Below, in pieces: positions 1 through 11,437 of a stretch of DNA of 64,000 bases (position 1 is its first letter; each line of letters begins with the position of its first letter). The translations under genes and the position numbers were made by a program. The notes beneath the pieces are model-generated. The model had not been told where the DNA came from, ran no database searches, and saw nothing but the letters and a program-made list of their open reading frames with translations. This DNA comes from Eutreptiella sp. 'Long Island Sound 2002' (taxonomy: Eukaryota > Euglenozoa > Euglenophyceae > Eutreptiales > Eutreptiaceae), in NCBI GenBank assembly GCA_964036045.1, contig OZ038389.1, positions 67,157,453 to 67,221,452 of the forward strand, given 5' to 3'.

Positions 1-1
1 C

Positions 2-667
2 GTCAACTACGTTGGCGAGGGACCTGGCGGGGAGGATGCCATGGACCCAGCGGGAGCCGGCGGCGATGAGACTCTCGTCGACGATGACGACGACGACGAG
101 CCCGCCGAAATGGCCGTGTGTGCCTTCGTGGCCAAGAACCTGAGCGCGGGGACCAAGCCAGCAAACTGGAAGCCCCTGCAGCCAGGTTGGAAGAAGCAGG
201 AGAAGAGGGACCCTCGCCGTATTGGCGACCCTCCGCTGTCCTTTGGGGAGTTCGTACGAGCTCACCCTCAGGGCTGTTTCGTGTGTTATGGGAGGAAGAA
301 AGGCTTCAACCATGACCACCGAACATGCCCCGTCCACAAGGCCGACACGGAGGCTTACAAGAAGGCGCACGGGTCGAAGAAGCGTGCGCCCGCGGGTATC
401 CGGGAAGCCAAAATGGAGGTCGACAAGGACGAGCTGGCCAAGCTGATGACGTCGGTGGGGACCGAGTTGGCCAAGGAGATCCAGGAGATCAAGCGGAACT
501 GGGTCCCCAGGTCGGACAACAAGAACAAGGAGAACAACCAGAATGACCAGAACAAGGACAAGGACAAGAACAAGGGTAAAGGAGGAGGTAAAGGGGGAAG
601 AAGGAAGGGCGTCAACGACGTTGAGGCCGAGGAGAACACCCCCTCTTCCACAACCGACGCCCCCTAG
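2..667 (+). CDS. gag: A1 Gag, C-terminal part with zinc knuckle
   Basis: The frame is open from position 2, so the true start lies upstream of the window. The visible 221 codons hold an acidic run (seven D/E) near nt 80-100, a conserved RRIGDPPLSFGEF block at nt 220-250, and a nucleic-acid-binding knuckle near nt 275-330 with spacing C-x2-C-x8-H-x4-C, wider than the retroviral C-x2-C-x4-H-x4-C. The C-terminal third is rich in Lys, Asn and Asp, as expected of an RNA-binding Gag tail. The frame ends at UAG 665-667 and pol continues in the same frame. A2 (38817-39468) is a close copy. Assignment as Gag is firm from position, knuckle and following pol. Confidence 0.85.
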   Translation, partial: VNYVGEGPGGEDAMDPAGAGGDETLVDDDDDDEPAEMAVCAFVAKNLSAGTKPANWKPLQPGWKKQEKRDPRRIGDPPLSFGEFVRAHPQGCFVCYGRKKGFNHDHRTCPVHKADTEAYKKAHGSKKRAPAGIREAKMEVDKDELAKLMTSVGTELAKEIQEIKRNWVPRSDNKNKENNQNDQNKDKDKNKGKGGGKGGRRKGVNDVEAEENTPSSTTDAP

Positions 668-700
668 CGGAGCCCCTGCAGCCAAGGGCCCCAGCTAGGG
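665..700 (+). promoter_or_regulatory. A1 gag/pol in-frame UAG, candidate readthrough site
   Basis: UAG at 665-667 is followed by CGG AGC CCC, and the same frame stays open into pol with no intervening stop. Two short GC stems (GCCC/GGGC) can form just downstream. Gammaretroviruses make Gag-Pol by suppressing an in-frame UAG; readthrough here is inferred from the layout and from its repetition in A2, B1, B2 and C. Confidence 0.6.
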
Positions 701-3700
701 CGGTCGCAGGATGGTGACGTGGGAAGCGCCGAACCATCCCTGTTGGGAGTCGGTAAACACAAGGGGACAGCCGCGGGCGGAAGGCCCGGTCCGGCGCCCA
801 GTCGCGGAGGCGGGGTGAGGGCAAGTGAAGGCACGAACCCTTGCACCCGTCCGTCCTTCGCGACCAAGAACGTGTTTGATGTACTACAGGATCTATCCGA
901 GAGTATCGGAGGATCACCCGGACCGCAGCTGGATGCTGCAGATGGGCAGCCTGAGCCCATTGTCCAGGACCTGCACCAGTCGCTTGTGGAGCTTCTGGAA
1001 CGGCCGGAGATCCTGAGTTTGCACGCCGTGCGCCGTGTCGGTCGCGAGCGGCAGTTGCATCTTAAGGTCCGTGCCTTATGCGGGGAAGTGGAAAAGGTTT
1101 TCGACGTGTTGGTCGACACGGGAGCTCAAGTCAGCTTGGTCAAGGCTGGCCTGCTTCCGCCAGAGTGTCTTACCGACAGTCGGAAGCCTGTCAGGCTGAA
1201 GGTGGCGAACGGCCAGTACATGGTGGGAGGCACGAAGGAAGCGGCCATTGGGCTGCAGTTCGTGAACCATCGTGAACTGAGCCGCCCAGACGTCGGCAAG
1301 GAAATCCTCCTGCACGGTAGCTTCTACGAGGCCGAGATGGACTGGGACATGATCGTCGGGTACGACTTCATGATGGAGACGGACTCCGGCGTCCTCCCGG
1401 CCCAGGCTTCCATGACCCTGTACCAGGACGACCAACTCTCGTGGCTTTCGTCACCTGAGCACCATGTGGAATGCCAATGGATCCACCCCGAACGCAATCA
1501 GCTCGAAGTGGCCGCGCTGGACACTGAGCCTACTGGGCCAGCGAACCAGGAGTACGGCGTAAGGCCGGAAGTGGCGTACCGAGTGGTCGCGGACCTGGGA
1601 GCGTCGGATCTGGCCCTGGACGCGTTCTCTTCAGGAACCTCCGCCCATCTGCGGGTATGTGAGAAGTACTGGAGCGCCCAGGACTCCGCGTGGAAGAAGC
1701 ACTGGGGTCCGCATCAGGGATTGATGTGGATCCATTGCCCCCGTTGGGACATTCCAAGAGCGATAGCGAAGATTCGCAAGGACCGCTCCAAGGCAGTGCT
1801 GGTTGTTCCTATGGGATGCACCGAGGAGGAAAGTACCCGACATTGGGTAGCCTCATTGACCAACATGACCTTGAACAAGGTCGTCCTACCGGCTGGAGAG
1901 AGTGTCTATCAGGACGCTAAGGGACAGCCCATGCCACCCCAGAGATGGCCAACAGAATTCCACTATGTGGATGGGGGCCTTGATCAGGCCGACACCACGG
2001 ACTTCGTGTGTGTCAACCGTATCATAGCAGAGCCCTGGCGGCAATGCTTTGCGGTTCCCCCTGTTGACTTCGAAGAATCGGACTCCGAAGACCCCCTCAC
2101 TGAAGAGGAGTGGGATCTGGTTCAGGGGTATATGGATCAGCCCTTTCACGACTGGGGAAACCAGCGTGAGGGCAAAGGCCAGGACAAAGCCTGGTGGGAA
2201 GTGGACTCAATCGTCTCTGGTTCCTATGACGGGGACACCTTCGTGCAGAGGGTGCTGGATCACATGTCCAGCCGAGACGAGCCGCCTGGCGGTAACCCAC
2301 CCACCTACGGCGATCTGTTCCGAGGCAAGACCAGAGATGGCCCTTTGGGCCACCTGGGAAGACCACCTGAGCCGAAAGCGAGCGGGGTCGCTACCCCTCA
2401 AGTAAGCTCCGTGGTTCAAGTGCCCGGAAAAGCCAAGGCGGAGTCCGATGACTGCCCCAAGATCCAGGCGTTGAGGGCCAGGCTGAAGCAGAAGTATGGC
2501 GAGACCTTCTTCAGCGGAAAACCTGTGTTCCCCCCACCGGTGCGTGGACCGTATGGCGAGGCCAAGATACGACTGAAGCAGGACCCCCGTGTGTATCGGC
2601 ACCGGGAGTTTGCCCTGAGGGGCGAGAGGAAAGAGGCCATGGAGAAGATCCTCCGTGACTTCATCCAGAGAGGCTGGCTCGAGCCGTGCCACTCCGAATG
2701 GGCCTCTCCTTGCTTCGTCGTCCCCAAGAAGGTTGCCGGTGAGTGGCGGCTCGTGGTCGACTACCGCGGCCTGCACGCCCAAACGCAGCACGACAGCTAT
2801 ACGCTGCCCCTCATTGAGGACATGCTGCAAAAGCAACACAGGCGGAGGATCTTCACGGTGATTGACCTGAAACATGGTTATCATCAGATGCCTCTCGCCG
2901 AAGAGTCCCGTGCCTGCACAGCCATGAGCACCCCACTTGGACCTCTCCAGTGGAAGGTGATGCCTATGGGCGTTACCAACGGCAATGCGGCTTTTCAGCG
3001 GATGCTGGAGAACCTGCTTGAGCCGGTGCGCGACTGTGCGGACCCCTTCGTGGACGACGTGATCATCGCGTCCGGGGACCCCAGCATGAGCTACGAGGAG
3101 CTCCTGGAGGCACACGAGAGGGACGTCACTCGAGTGCTGGACCTTCTGGTTCGGCACAAACTCACGGGCAGCAGTGACAAGGCCACCATTGCGGTAAGCG
3201 AGGTGGTCTTCGCTGGCCACGTAGTCGGGAACGGGCAGCGAAAGCCCATACCTGGCAAGGTGGCTGCGATTGAGCACTGGGAAAAGCCCAAAACGGTCTC
3301 TGAGCTACGGGCGTATCTGGGGTTCTGCAACTACTACTCGGGGTATATCAAAATGTATGCCGAGTATGCAGCCCCCATGACGACCATGCTCAAGGGCAAC
3401 CGAGAGGAGACCAAGAAGGGGTCCAAGAAGGCTTTGGTCTGGACTGAAGAGTCTGACCGTGCCTTTGAGGGGATGAAGCAGGCGCTGCTATCCGCAGTGG
3501 GTCTGCACCTCGTGGATCCCGACCGAGGGTTCGTCCTGCGCACCGACGCTTCCGACTACGCCATTGGGGCTGTGTTGGAGCAAGTGCTTGACGATGGGAG
3601 GCACGTGCCCGTGGCCTTCTGGAGCCGAGTCCTGGCGGAAGGCCAGAGACGGACGTGGACGCCCCGTGAAAAGGAGGCGTATGCCATCGTCATGGCTCTC

Positions 3701-5688
3701 AGGAAATGGGCTGGGTACATAGCCCTCCATCCCGTCACCGTCTGCACCGACCATCAGAGTCTGCAGTCGTGGCACAAGGAGCACGTGGACACCCCCTCAG
3801 GTCCCGCCTCCCGACGGGCAAGATGGCACGAGACCTTGGCCAAGTTCGACCTTACGGTTGTTTATATTCCTGGAAAGGATAACACCGTGGCGGACTGTCT
3901 CAGTAGGTGGGCCTATCCCGCCAGCAAGGGCATGCAGGATATCTCTGCCCATGGCGATGAGGCTGAGACCGCTGAAGCCAAGAAGATCATTGAAATGGAG
4001 CGCCTGATGGAGGAGGAGGGTGCCAAATGCTTCGTCGTCATGGCCGCAGATGCCCCCCTCGCTTCGAGGGTGAGCAGAGCGGTCAGTGTACTCGCCCCTG
4101 TGGGTGCCGCGGGCGGAAGGCCCAGTCCGGCACCCCCTGTGGGAGTGGAGTCCGACAAGCACCTCTTCCCAGAGTCTTGCCTCCAGGACGACTGGACCGA
4201 CGATTACGCCAAGTCTGAGGCCTTTGCGGCCGAGTATAGGGCTGTGACCGACCCTGACGACGGGCAGAAGTGGCCAAAGGGGCTGACCGAGGAAGATGGC
4301 AAGCTCTACCGGAATGGTAAGCTGCTAGTCCCAGAGTCCCGAGTGCTCGAGCTGTGTGAAGCTTGGCACCACCACATGCTGCACCCAGGGGTCAAGAAGC
4401 AAGCTCTTGACATGCAGCGTCGGTTCGAGATCGACCATATCGTTCTCTACACCGCCATCAAGAAGGTCAGGAAGGGTTGCTCGGTCTGTCAGGCCTGCAA
4501 TCCCGATAACCGGAACGTCAAGGGGGAACCCCAATGGACCCTGGTTCCTGACCAGCCCATGGAGAGCGTGGCCATGGACGTCTTCTCCATGCCGAGGTGC
4601 ACATTGGCAAAGAGACCTTCGACTGTGTGGTTCTCTGTGTGGACCGTCACAGCGGCTACGTTGTAGCCGTTCCGGCACGCAAAAAGGGGTTGCTTGCCAA
4701 GGAAGTGGCAGTCATGATGATTCGTCATTGGCTGACCGTCTTTGACATCCCCCGCACCATTTGCAGTGACCGAGGGCCCCAGTTTACTGGTGGCTGGTTC
4801 AAGGCCATGTGTTCCCTGATGGGAATACGACACGCCAAGAGCGTCGCCTATCTCAGCCGGTCTAACGGCCGTGCTGAAGTGGCTGGACGGCAGCTGTTCG
4901 AGAAGCTGCGCAAGATCCACATCACCAATCCACGGCGGAACTGGTTCGAGGAGATGTGGCCTGCTCTGAAGGCCCATCATGACACCCCCACTCCGGGCGG
5001 TTTGTCCCCTCACCAGATTCTGTTTGGCAGGGACCCCCTGGGTAGGGGACTTCCCTTGTCTGGTGATGGCATGGCTATGGATGCCAAGGAGTTCTTCGCG
5101 CGGCAAGAGCAAACGGCGCGGGACATCCGCCAGCAGCTTGAGAAGGAGCATGCTGAGCGTCAGAAGTCCGCCCCGAGCTCGACAGCGCAGAAGTTCAGGG
5201 TGGGAGACCCGGTGTGGGTGATCAGACCCCGCCCCATGGGCACCCACCGCACCAAGACCTGGTTCACACCCGGCGAGGTGGTCCGCAGGATTGGTGAGGA
5301 CACCTACCGCATCAAGGTGGGTCACGGACAGTTCCGGGAGCGCCACGAGAGTCAACTCCGTGTGCGGGAACCCGACCTCCGTGGCCGACATGTGTCCCTG
5401 GACTACGCCAAACATGAAGCCGATTCGGACGACGACTATGCTGAGCAGGACGACTACACTGTCGAGAAGATCCTGGCTCAGCGTCCGAAGGCCTCGGCAC
5501 CCGGAGGTCTGGAGTTCAAGGTTCGTTGGCGAGGCTATGGGCCGTCCCACGACACCTGGGAACCCGTCTCCTCATTCGTGCCGCGGGTCAATACTCCCTT
5601 CATGGAGTACATCCGCAAGCACAAGACCAAGATCCACGTGTCGGACTTGGCAGCACTCACCCGGGCGATTGCAGCCAGGGGTGCCTGA
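668..5688 (+). pseudogene. pol: A1 Pol polyprotein, disrupted by one frameshift
   Basis: Domains in order: aspartic protease (VDTGAQ, nt 1111-1128); a methyltransferase-like region (DAF near 1620, WIHCP at 1727-1741); reverse transcriptase (VIDLKHGYHQMPL near 2860, FVDD near 3047); RNase H (TDASD near 3541, REKEAYAI near 3667, CTDHQSL near 3751, DNTVADCLSR near 3880); integrase with an HHCC finger ending GCSVCQAC near 4490, then the D, D (DRGPQF) and E (GRAEVAG) of the DDE core; an SH3-like integrase tail; and a chromodomain (EKIL...KVRWRGY...WEP, nt 5460-5600). One base is missing near 4592, between MP and the next codon, so the frame moves from the one ending at 4666 to the one ending at 5688. 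Comparison with B1, which reads MPEV there, locates the loss. The protein would copy and integrate element RNA if whole; this copy cannot make full Pol. Confidence 0.9.
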
Positions 5689-7170
5689 TCAGCGCCCTGA
5701 GCTCTCCCCTGATGTGTTATGAGCGCTTGTGAGGCCGACGAATCGTCCCTTACTTGCTTGCTCTCTTCCATCTTTTGGTGACAGAGTGGCCATATACCCC
5801 CCCCTGCTGTATCCAGAGGAGGATGGCCCCTCTTTTCTTCTATTCGTCACTCCCCCCCCTGCTGAATCCTTGGGAAACCAGGTAGGGCGACTGACCTTCA
5901 TATTTTTGAGCTCTTGGGGCCTTGAAGCCCATACGACGTTGCGCAACGGATGCCGCTGTCATCGGCATTGCGATCTTTTTGGTGTGTGGTCTGGTTCCAT
6001 GGCATTTGCGGAATCCAGACCAGTCGACGTGTGTCTCGAGACTATATATGCCTGAACTCAGGCGTTATCCTGTCCATCCTCCTGCATTTGCCTTATCCTG
6101 ACCGTGGCGTGGTTTGGCACTCTCTTCTGAGTGTGTTTACACGCCTATTTACCCAAATTGTTGCTTGCTTTTCTGCCCTCCAGGATATGTGCATCTGTAT
6201 GTTAAGTGTCATCAGCCCATCGCTGAGGGATGGACTGTTTTTCACCACGAATCGGGATACAGAGACGCCTTGAGTCGCCGTGTACATATCCTTACAGCCT
6301 GGTCCAGCCTGGACCAGTACTTGATCACAGATTCTACTGTTTGAGTGCCCGTGATACCGTGTTGCCCTATTCGCTGTGATGTGTGGAGATCCTGATGGCG
6401 CCAGGCGGGAAGCCCAGTTGCCTGACTACACTCCCAGCGGTCCGCCACTGTCAGTCCCAGTGTGAGCCTACCGATTTGCAGACGCACTTGCATTCGGATG
6501 GCGGCCTCCGGTGCTCCTGACCTCGGTCAGTCTGCCTGGGAAACTGGTGGTTTGAGGAGTCGACGCCTCCGCCCACACTGCATGAGGACTCCCTCATGTA
6601 TGGCCACGCTTCGTGGTAGTAGGGCGAGGGAAAAGACGGCCTTGATGCCCGATCCCTTCAGGAGGAGTTCCCTTACGATTTGGGGTTCGTAAGGAGTTCG
6701 ACTATGGCACTCTGGACTCGCGTCGTATGGATATGGACATGGTGCGCCCGAGGAAGGACCCGTGGGGACTCTCCCCAGTCGGCGGGCCTTGGGAAGCTTG
6801 GGGTAGCCTGATGGATCTTTGTGGTCGCTCTCGACTTGTGGGGCCACCTCGGCCGTCGTGTGACGCCTATGTTGGCCGTGTATGCCACTGCCACTGTGGT
6901 GGTGACCGTAGCAGCCGGCACCCAGTGCGCCTGGTATGGGTTAACGGGTCCTTTGGATGCCGAACAATCGCCGCCAGGACCCGGGACTTGATACTTGATA
7001 CTATACATGTGCTACAAGCTGTTACAGCAGCATACCTATCCCACTGTGGGATACCTATCTTACTGTGACTTACTGAAGTGAGGATGTGACACCCCCCCCC
7101 CCCTCAGGAAGTGGTCCTGGGTACCCGCTGCCATGCGTGGGTGTTATCGAGCCCCCCCAGGGTTTGCTCT
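5689..7170 (+). other. A1 internal 3' non-coding region
   Basis: About 1.5 kb lies between the pol stop and the polypurine tract. It contains C-runs (for example about 14 C near 7090) and only short frames with no recognisable motif, so I treat it as the 3' untranslated part of the genomic RNA. It is much longer than the 0.4 kb equivalent of family B. Confidence 0.55.
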
Positions 7171-7181
7171 AAGGAGGGGGG
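7171..7181 (+). other. A1 polypurine tract
   Basis: AAGGAGGGGGG directly precedes the LTR start TGAAGC. This is the expected plus-strand primer position for an LTR retrotransposon. Family B has AGAAGGGGGG at the same place. Confidence 0.85.
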
Positions 7182-7297
7182 TGAAGCGGTACCCAGAACC
7201 CCGTGGCCAGATTACGGCATACAACCGGTCTCCGGTCCACTAACCCCATGCACGGCGTGTTCCGTGCCGTGAAGCCCCGCATCGGCAACCGATGCAC

Positions 7298-7351
7298 CGC
7301 CAGCGGAGATTTGTGTATCAGAATATCAGGAATCAACAGGGTTTTATTTTC
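7298..7351 (+). promoter_or_regulatory. Conserved LTR block, possible core promoter
   Basis: A ~50 bp stretch (CCGCCAGCGGAGATTT then ATCAGGAATCAACAGGG) is shared almost base for base with the B LTRs at 16773-16824 and 27627-27678, although surrounding LTR sequence has drifted. In B it holds a TATATA run; here the same spot reads TGTGTATC. Conservation between families suggests a cis-acting role in transcription, which is inference. Confidence 0.45.
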
Positions 7352-7565
7352 ATATTGTTTCCGTCAATTTTTATGCTTCCGTTCCGATACTCACTGTTTT
7401 GACTGCTGGCGGTTGGTTCGCGACTTTACCGTAACCGCCAGTTTAACTGTTTATAATGGAAATTTTAACGTTATCCGTCACGAAGGCTCCAAAGTCGCCA
7501 GGAACTGCATGGATGCTTCCGCAATTTTGATAATTAATACTCGCAACCTTAATCCGAATTTTTCA

Positions 7566-7599
7566 GGATGTCGAAATCGGATTTTCGACTTCGACATCC
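7566..7599 (+). other. LTR stem-loop conserved with family B
   Basis: A 10 bp perfect stem (GGATGTCGAA with TTCGACATCC) encloses a 14 nt loop. The B LTRs have the same stem with one outer pair changed from G-C to C-G, so pairing is kept. Confidence 0.55.
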
Positions 7600-10127
7600 C
7601 CGCACTTGATTTGACCTCTTTCGAGTGGACCTACGTGCTTCCGTATGCACGAATCAACTTCCCTTTTATCCTGCCCTCCATTTGTCTTAAAGATATGGGC
7701 AAAACAAAGTTGATTCGTGAGGCCACTTGTGAAGGTCATATCTCGTGCCGCTTGCGAGTATTGACGATAAGGAAACGTGGGATGTATTCACAATACTCCC
7801 GACGTAATTTAGGAAGCTTCATATGCCTTGCGTTTCTACACATGCGCGCTAGTGTAATGGATCATGGTCAAGAGGGTAGAGTTTGCGTTATAACTCTATG
7901 ACCATGATATTGCGTGCGTTAAGATAACTTTCGAGTGTAGCGCGCAAGTGTTGGTGTTGCATAGGAACTCTCCTTGAGTTCCTATGAGCGATTGACACAA
8001 AGTTATGCCCTTGGAGGGGCATGACATATCGTGGTGGGAGCTACATTTTTGGGCAATATTTGGTATGTGCCATGTGTTGTGTTGCGTGCCCATTTGGCGG
8101 GCCCATTGCTCCAAGACAAGCCCGCCAATGGACCTCATATTGTGCAAGCCCCTTCTCCGTACTCCCTACGGTCAATTGCAAGCCTAACCTTCGTGAAGGG
8201 AAGCTTGTGTGGTGATCCCGAAGCGATGCGTTGGGAGCAAGGTGTGTATTTTACATTTTTCCATATTTTCATGTGCCCACTTGGGAAGCAGCGCTCGTAA
8301 CCTTTCAAGGCGCCCCAAGTGGAGCACATACGTGGGATCGAAGGTCATTGGTGTCAAGTCATTGTGTTTAGAAGGATTAAGTGATTGCACGATCCAAGCC
8401 AAAGATATTATAATATAATTATGCGCCTTTCAAGGCACTCTGGTTTGTCTTTGTGCCAATTTTGCCATTTTTGGCCCGTCATGATGTCAAGTGGCGACCG
8501 TGTATTTCAACGTTGCGCTCAATTGACATCATGACCCAAGTATGATATGAGGGTACATACTTCGGTGCCCAACATATCTTGGACCCGGCGAATAGCTCCT
8601 CTTAGGCTTGGCATACCGTGGCCGCCATGTTGGCGATTTGGGACTATCCCAAATCATGGGCTCACTTGGCGACCCTGCCATTCCCAATACCGGAGGAGTT
8701 GGGCGACGCCCCAAAGATATGTTGGACACATATGACTTGACATCAATCCTATGGCACACTCCGGTCCAAGTCGGGCACGTGTCTCATTTGCCCTAACCAT
8801 GAGCGTGCGCAATTTTGGCCATTTTGAGCATTTTTCCACTTTTGCTGCCCGCCGTGCCCCATGTTCTAACCTTCGTGCACGCCGGACGCATGGACCAATG
8901 GACCATATATGACATGGGTGTTATGGGTAATGGTCCCCATGGTCCACACACCACGTGGGCGAAGCGGAGCCGCCTTCTTCAGGGCGCTAGGCCAAATTGA
9001 GTATGGGCAGTTTTGCCATTTTTGCATTTGTGGACCCAATTGGGATCGTCACCACGCCGAGTGGCATGGAGATCTTTGAGAGCCAAGGGCATGGGAGTCT
9101 TCGTTGGACTCCCGGTGGATCACGTATGGAATGGCGGATCCGATCTCCAAGCCGGCGTGGAGATATACTATTGGAAGCACACCGAATTTTGGCTCATTTC
9201 AAGCAGCCAAAATGACCCAATTTTGGGACCCCAATTTCCCCCTTCCGTGTGGTCAATTGGCGGCCCCATTTCTCTAAGCCCATAGGGAGCCCGGACCTAA
9301 ATCCAAGTTGTACACTCAGATATAAGTCCTAGGTCCTGCCTCCTACCCTGTGAGCCATTGGCCTCACCTTGGCCGAGCGAGCCGCGCGTGGGAATGACGC
9401 CAATTTTGGTGATTTTGGCATCATGACCCCACTTGACTCATCCGTGTTGCCCTGATGCCAGAACCTCAGAGGGAACCAGGTTGGGTGAGGGCTCCAGGGA
9501 GTTGGTACTCGAAGGGCATAGGGTCAGTTGCCTCGTCCCTACCTCTGGCGGGTCCGGACGAGGGGTCAATTTTGGAGTTTTTCAAGCCAATTTCAGTTTG
9601 GGCTGAAACAGCCCATTTTCAGCTACCAACTCCTGGGTGATAATGGCGGGGCCATATCTCTGTCTCAGAGACGAGTTGGGACCTGCCGTTAAGGGAGCAT
9701 AGGGAGCCACTGTCGGTTGGCCTTGGAACCCATTGGTTCCGAGGAACTCGCCTGTGGCTGTGCGGGACACCTCTCCCATTGGCAGGGTTTCAGGGTCCGG
9801 ACTGAGCAGGGCATGGGTTGTGTTTGAGCCCCCGCCCCCGTCAGCCACTGAGAGGGTCGGACCTGGGATTGGGATATGAGTCGGGACTGAGTGTCTATTG
9901 TCCCTTGATGCCCTTACCCCAGTCCAGTCTTAACCCTATGTGTACATATCCTGATGTGTTGCTGTACATACTTTCGTTCCCTCTTTGCAGAGTGGCAAGG
10001 ATTCTGAAACGCTTTGTCACATGACACAGGCGTATTGATGCCCTTGTGAGCGTAGTGCCTTGCCTGCCTGCTCACCTGTGCGTGTCACCGCAGCGTCCCG
10101 TGGCCGGCCCCCCACGGGAACGCGTCA

Positions 10128-10347
10128 CCAGTATCCACCGGGGGCAGGTGTTGCGGGCCATTTGCGCTTCTTTTATGCGTATGGCTGCCGCCTCGCGCAC
10201 TTCTGGTTGGTGGTTGTGTGTTACCCTGTGTAGGAGGTGTGCTGCGTGTTTGGCATGGGCCATGTCGACCAGGGCGCCTGTATTGTCTCTGTAGTAGCGT
10301 CAGTGGGCCATCATGGCCTCCTTGGGGAAAGATGTGGGCCAGCCTCC
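10128..10347 (-). pseudogene. LINE ORF2 C-terminal fragment
   Basis: Continues ORF2 after the retroposon. Minus-strand codons resume straight after the KKAWAQ encoded by the target duplication and include MAHAKHAAHLLHRVTHNHQP near 10263. One in-frame TGA interrupts the segment, at about 10302 (HWRYY-type context expected, HTGA found), so this part was already decaying. It stops at the A1 LTR edge. I see no catalytic motif here; it is the tail after the reverse transcriptase. Confidence 0.6.
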
Positions 10348-10365
10348 GTGTTGCGCCCATGCCTT
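10348..10365. repeat. 18 bp target-site duplication, left copy
   Basis: GTGTTGCGCCCATGCCTT occurs here and at 11438-11455, bracketing the retroposon. Confidence 0.85.
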
Positions 10366-11437
10366 TTTTTTTGAGGCATGGCGGTCCCCCGCCGAGAAAA
10401 CACATTCACTGCTCACACTGCGAGGTTCCTCGAAGGACGGCCGCTATGTACATTTCCCAATGTTTTATATAAAACCCTGAGGTGCTGAGCACTAACTGAA
10501 AGAAACCAAAGGCTCAGGTTTTTATTGTACACGAGTGTACACAAAAGGAAACTTAAAATGTGGCTGGTACTCGCTGTGGTCACTGCAGGGTGTGTGGATG
10601 TGTTCACTGAAGTTGTTTCAGTGAAATGTTGAGTGAAAACTTTTGAGTGAAAAAAATGAGAACTGAATGTGTCAGGAAAAGACAGTTTGACGGCTCTAGA
10701 TTGTGGAAAATGGTTGGAAAAGCGAAAACTTGGGAGAATTCCAGACTCTAACCCAAACAGCAAGCGAAGCACTGGACCAAAAGACAGTGAAGTGTTGGTG
10801 TGTCCTTACTGGGGTGCAGCGAACTTGAATCTCCTCAGGAGCAGGTCTGCATGCCTGGCTGAGTATGGAACAGTTTCCTTCATTTGCTCATTAGTCCAAT
10901 TCAGGGCGTTTAGAAGGATTGCTTTATGTGGGCTGTTGAGGGTGGCTTGTAGTTTTCGGCGAAGTCGAGGGTCTTTAAAGTGCCAGTCTTGAATGGAAGG
11001 CGTGTTGTTCTCAGTGGAGTCGCTGGAGTCGTCTTGAAGTTGGGGCATGGACGAAGTACTGCTCCTTCTTTCAACGGGGGTGCTTTGGGAGCTCTCATCG
11101 TCGGAGTCATCGTCTCTTTCTGAGATAGGTGTTGATGACGAAAAGTTGGTTCCAATTTCATGGTCTTCAGGGTCATCAAGCTCCGCTTCAGTAGCAGTGT
11201 TGGTAATTGAGTTTGAGCGCTGGGCTGTACAATCTGCCTCTTCAAAATCACGTGATCCGACTTCGGTTGCACTTGCGCTGTGTGATTCTGATGGAAGGGC
11301 GTCTTCGTTCTCCTCCACAGGGTCCTCTACAGTTTGATGTGTATTGTTTGAGCCTGAGAAATGGGTAGGAGCCGTGAGATCTGTTGCCCATTTTTTTCCG
11401 GTTGGCGGCGAAGGCTGATAAATGATGATTTTCGCGG
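10366..11437 (-). mobile_element. Poly(A)-tailed retroposon inserted in LINE ORF2
   Basis: The 1072 bp insert lies between two identical 18 bp target copies and ends, on the minus strand, in a short A-run (seven to eight A) at 10366-10373. Long target duplication plus a 3' A-tail is the signature of target-primed reverse transcription, so this is either a processed retrocopy of an mRNA or a 5'-truncated LINE/SINE copy. Removing it restores the ORF2 frame. The 5' end at 11437 shows no recognisable spliced-leader or promoter sequence. Confidence 0.75.

Larger units (their letters stand above)
1..10127 (+). mobile_element. Ty3/Gypsy chromovirus A1, 5' part outside the window
   Basis: A1 enters the window inside gag and continues through an in-frame stop, pol, a long untranslated stretch, a polypurine tract and a 3' LTR ending in CA at 10127. 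Domain order in pol (protease, methyltransferase-like region, reverse transcriptase, RNase H, integrase, chromodomain) places it in the chromovirus branch of Ty3/Gypsy. A2 further on supplies the missing 5' half of the family. The pol frame is broken once, so this copy is not autonomous. Its LTR end abuts the 3' part of a LINE on the opposite strand. Confidence 0.9.
7182..10127 (+). repeat. A1 3' LTR (2.9 kb)
   Basis: It starts TGAAGCGGTACCCAGAACC and ends GGGAACGCGTCA. Its last ~690 bp (from about 9410) match the A2 5' LTR and the inverted remnant at 29274-30468; its first 19 bases match the A2 LTR start at 30469. The ~2.2 kb between are unlike A2 but show scattered homology to the family B LTR. 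No coding capacity is convincing. Downstream of CA the sequence changes to LINE. Confidence 0.8.

Noticed and set aside
665-667. UAG as a reassigned sense codon
   Set aside because: UAG is otherwise absent inside the long frames, and other elements end in TAA or TGA; a leaky stop explains the pattern better.
5729-6273. Small accessory genes in the A1 3' leader
   Set aside because: Overlapping frames of about 100 codons without motifs and with unconvincing composition; no second A copy retains the region for comparison.
9184-9210. Dinoflagellate spliced-leader relic (ATTTTGGCTCA followed by TTTCAAG)
   Set aside because: Only partial similarity to the known leader, interrupted, and located in an LTR rather than at a retrocopy 5' end.
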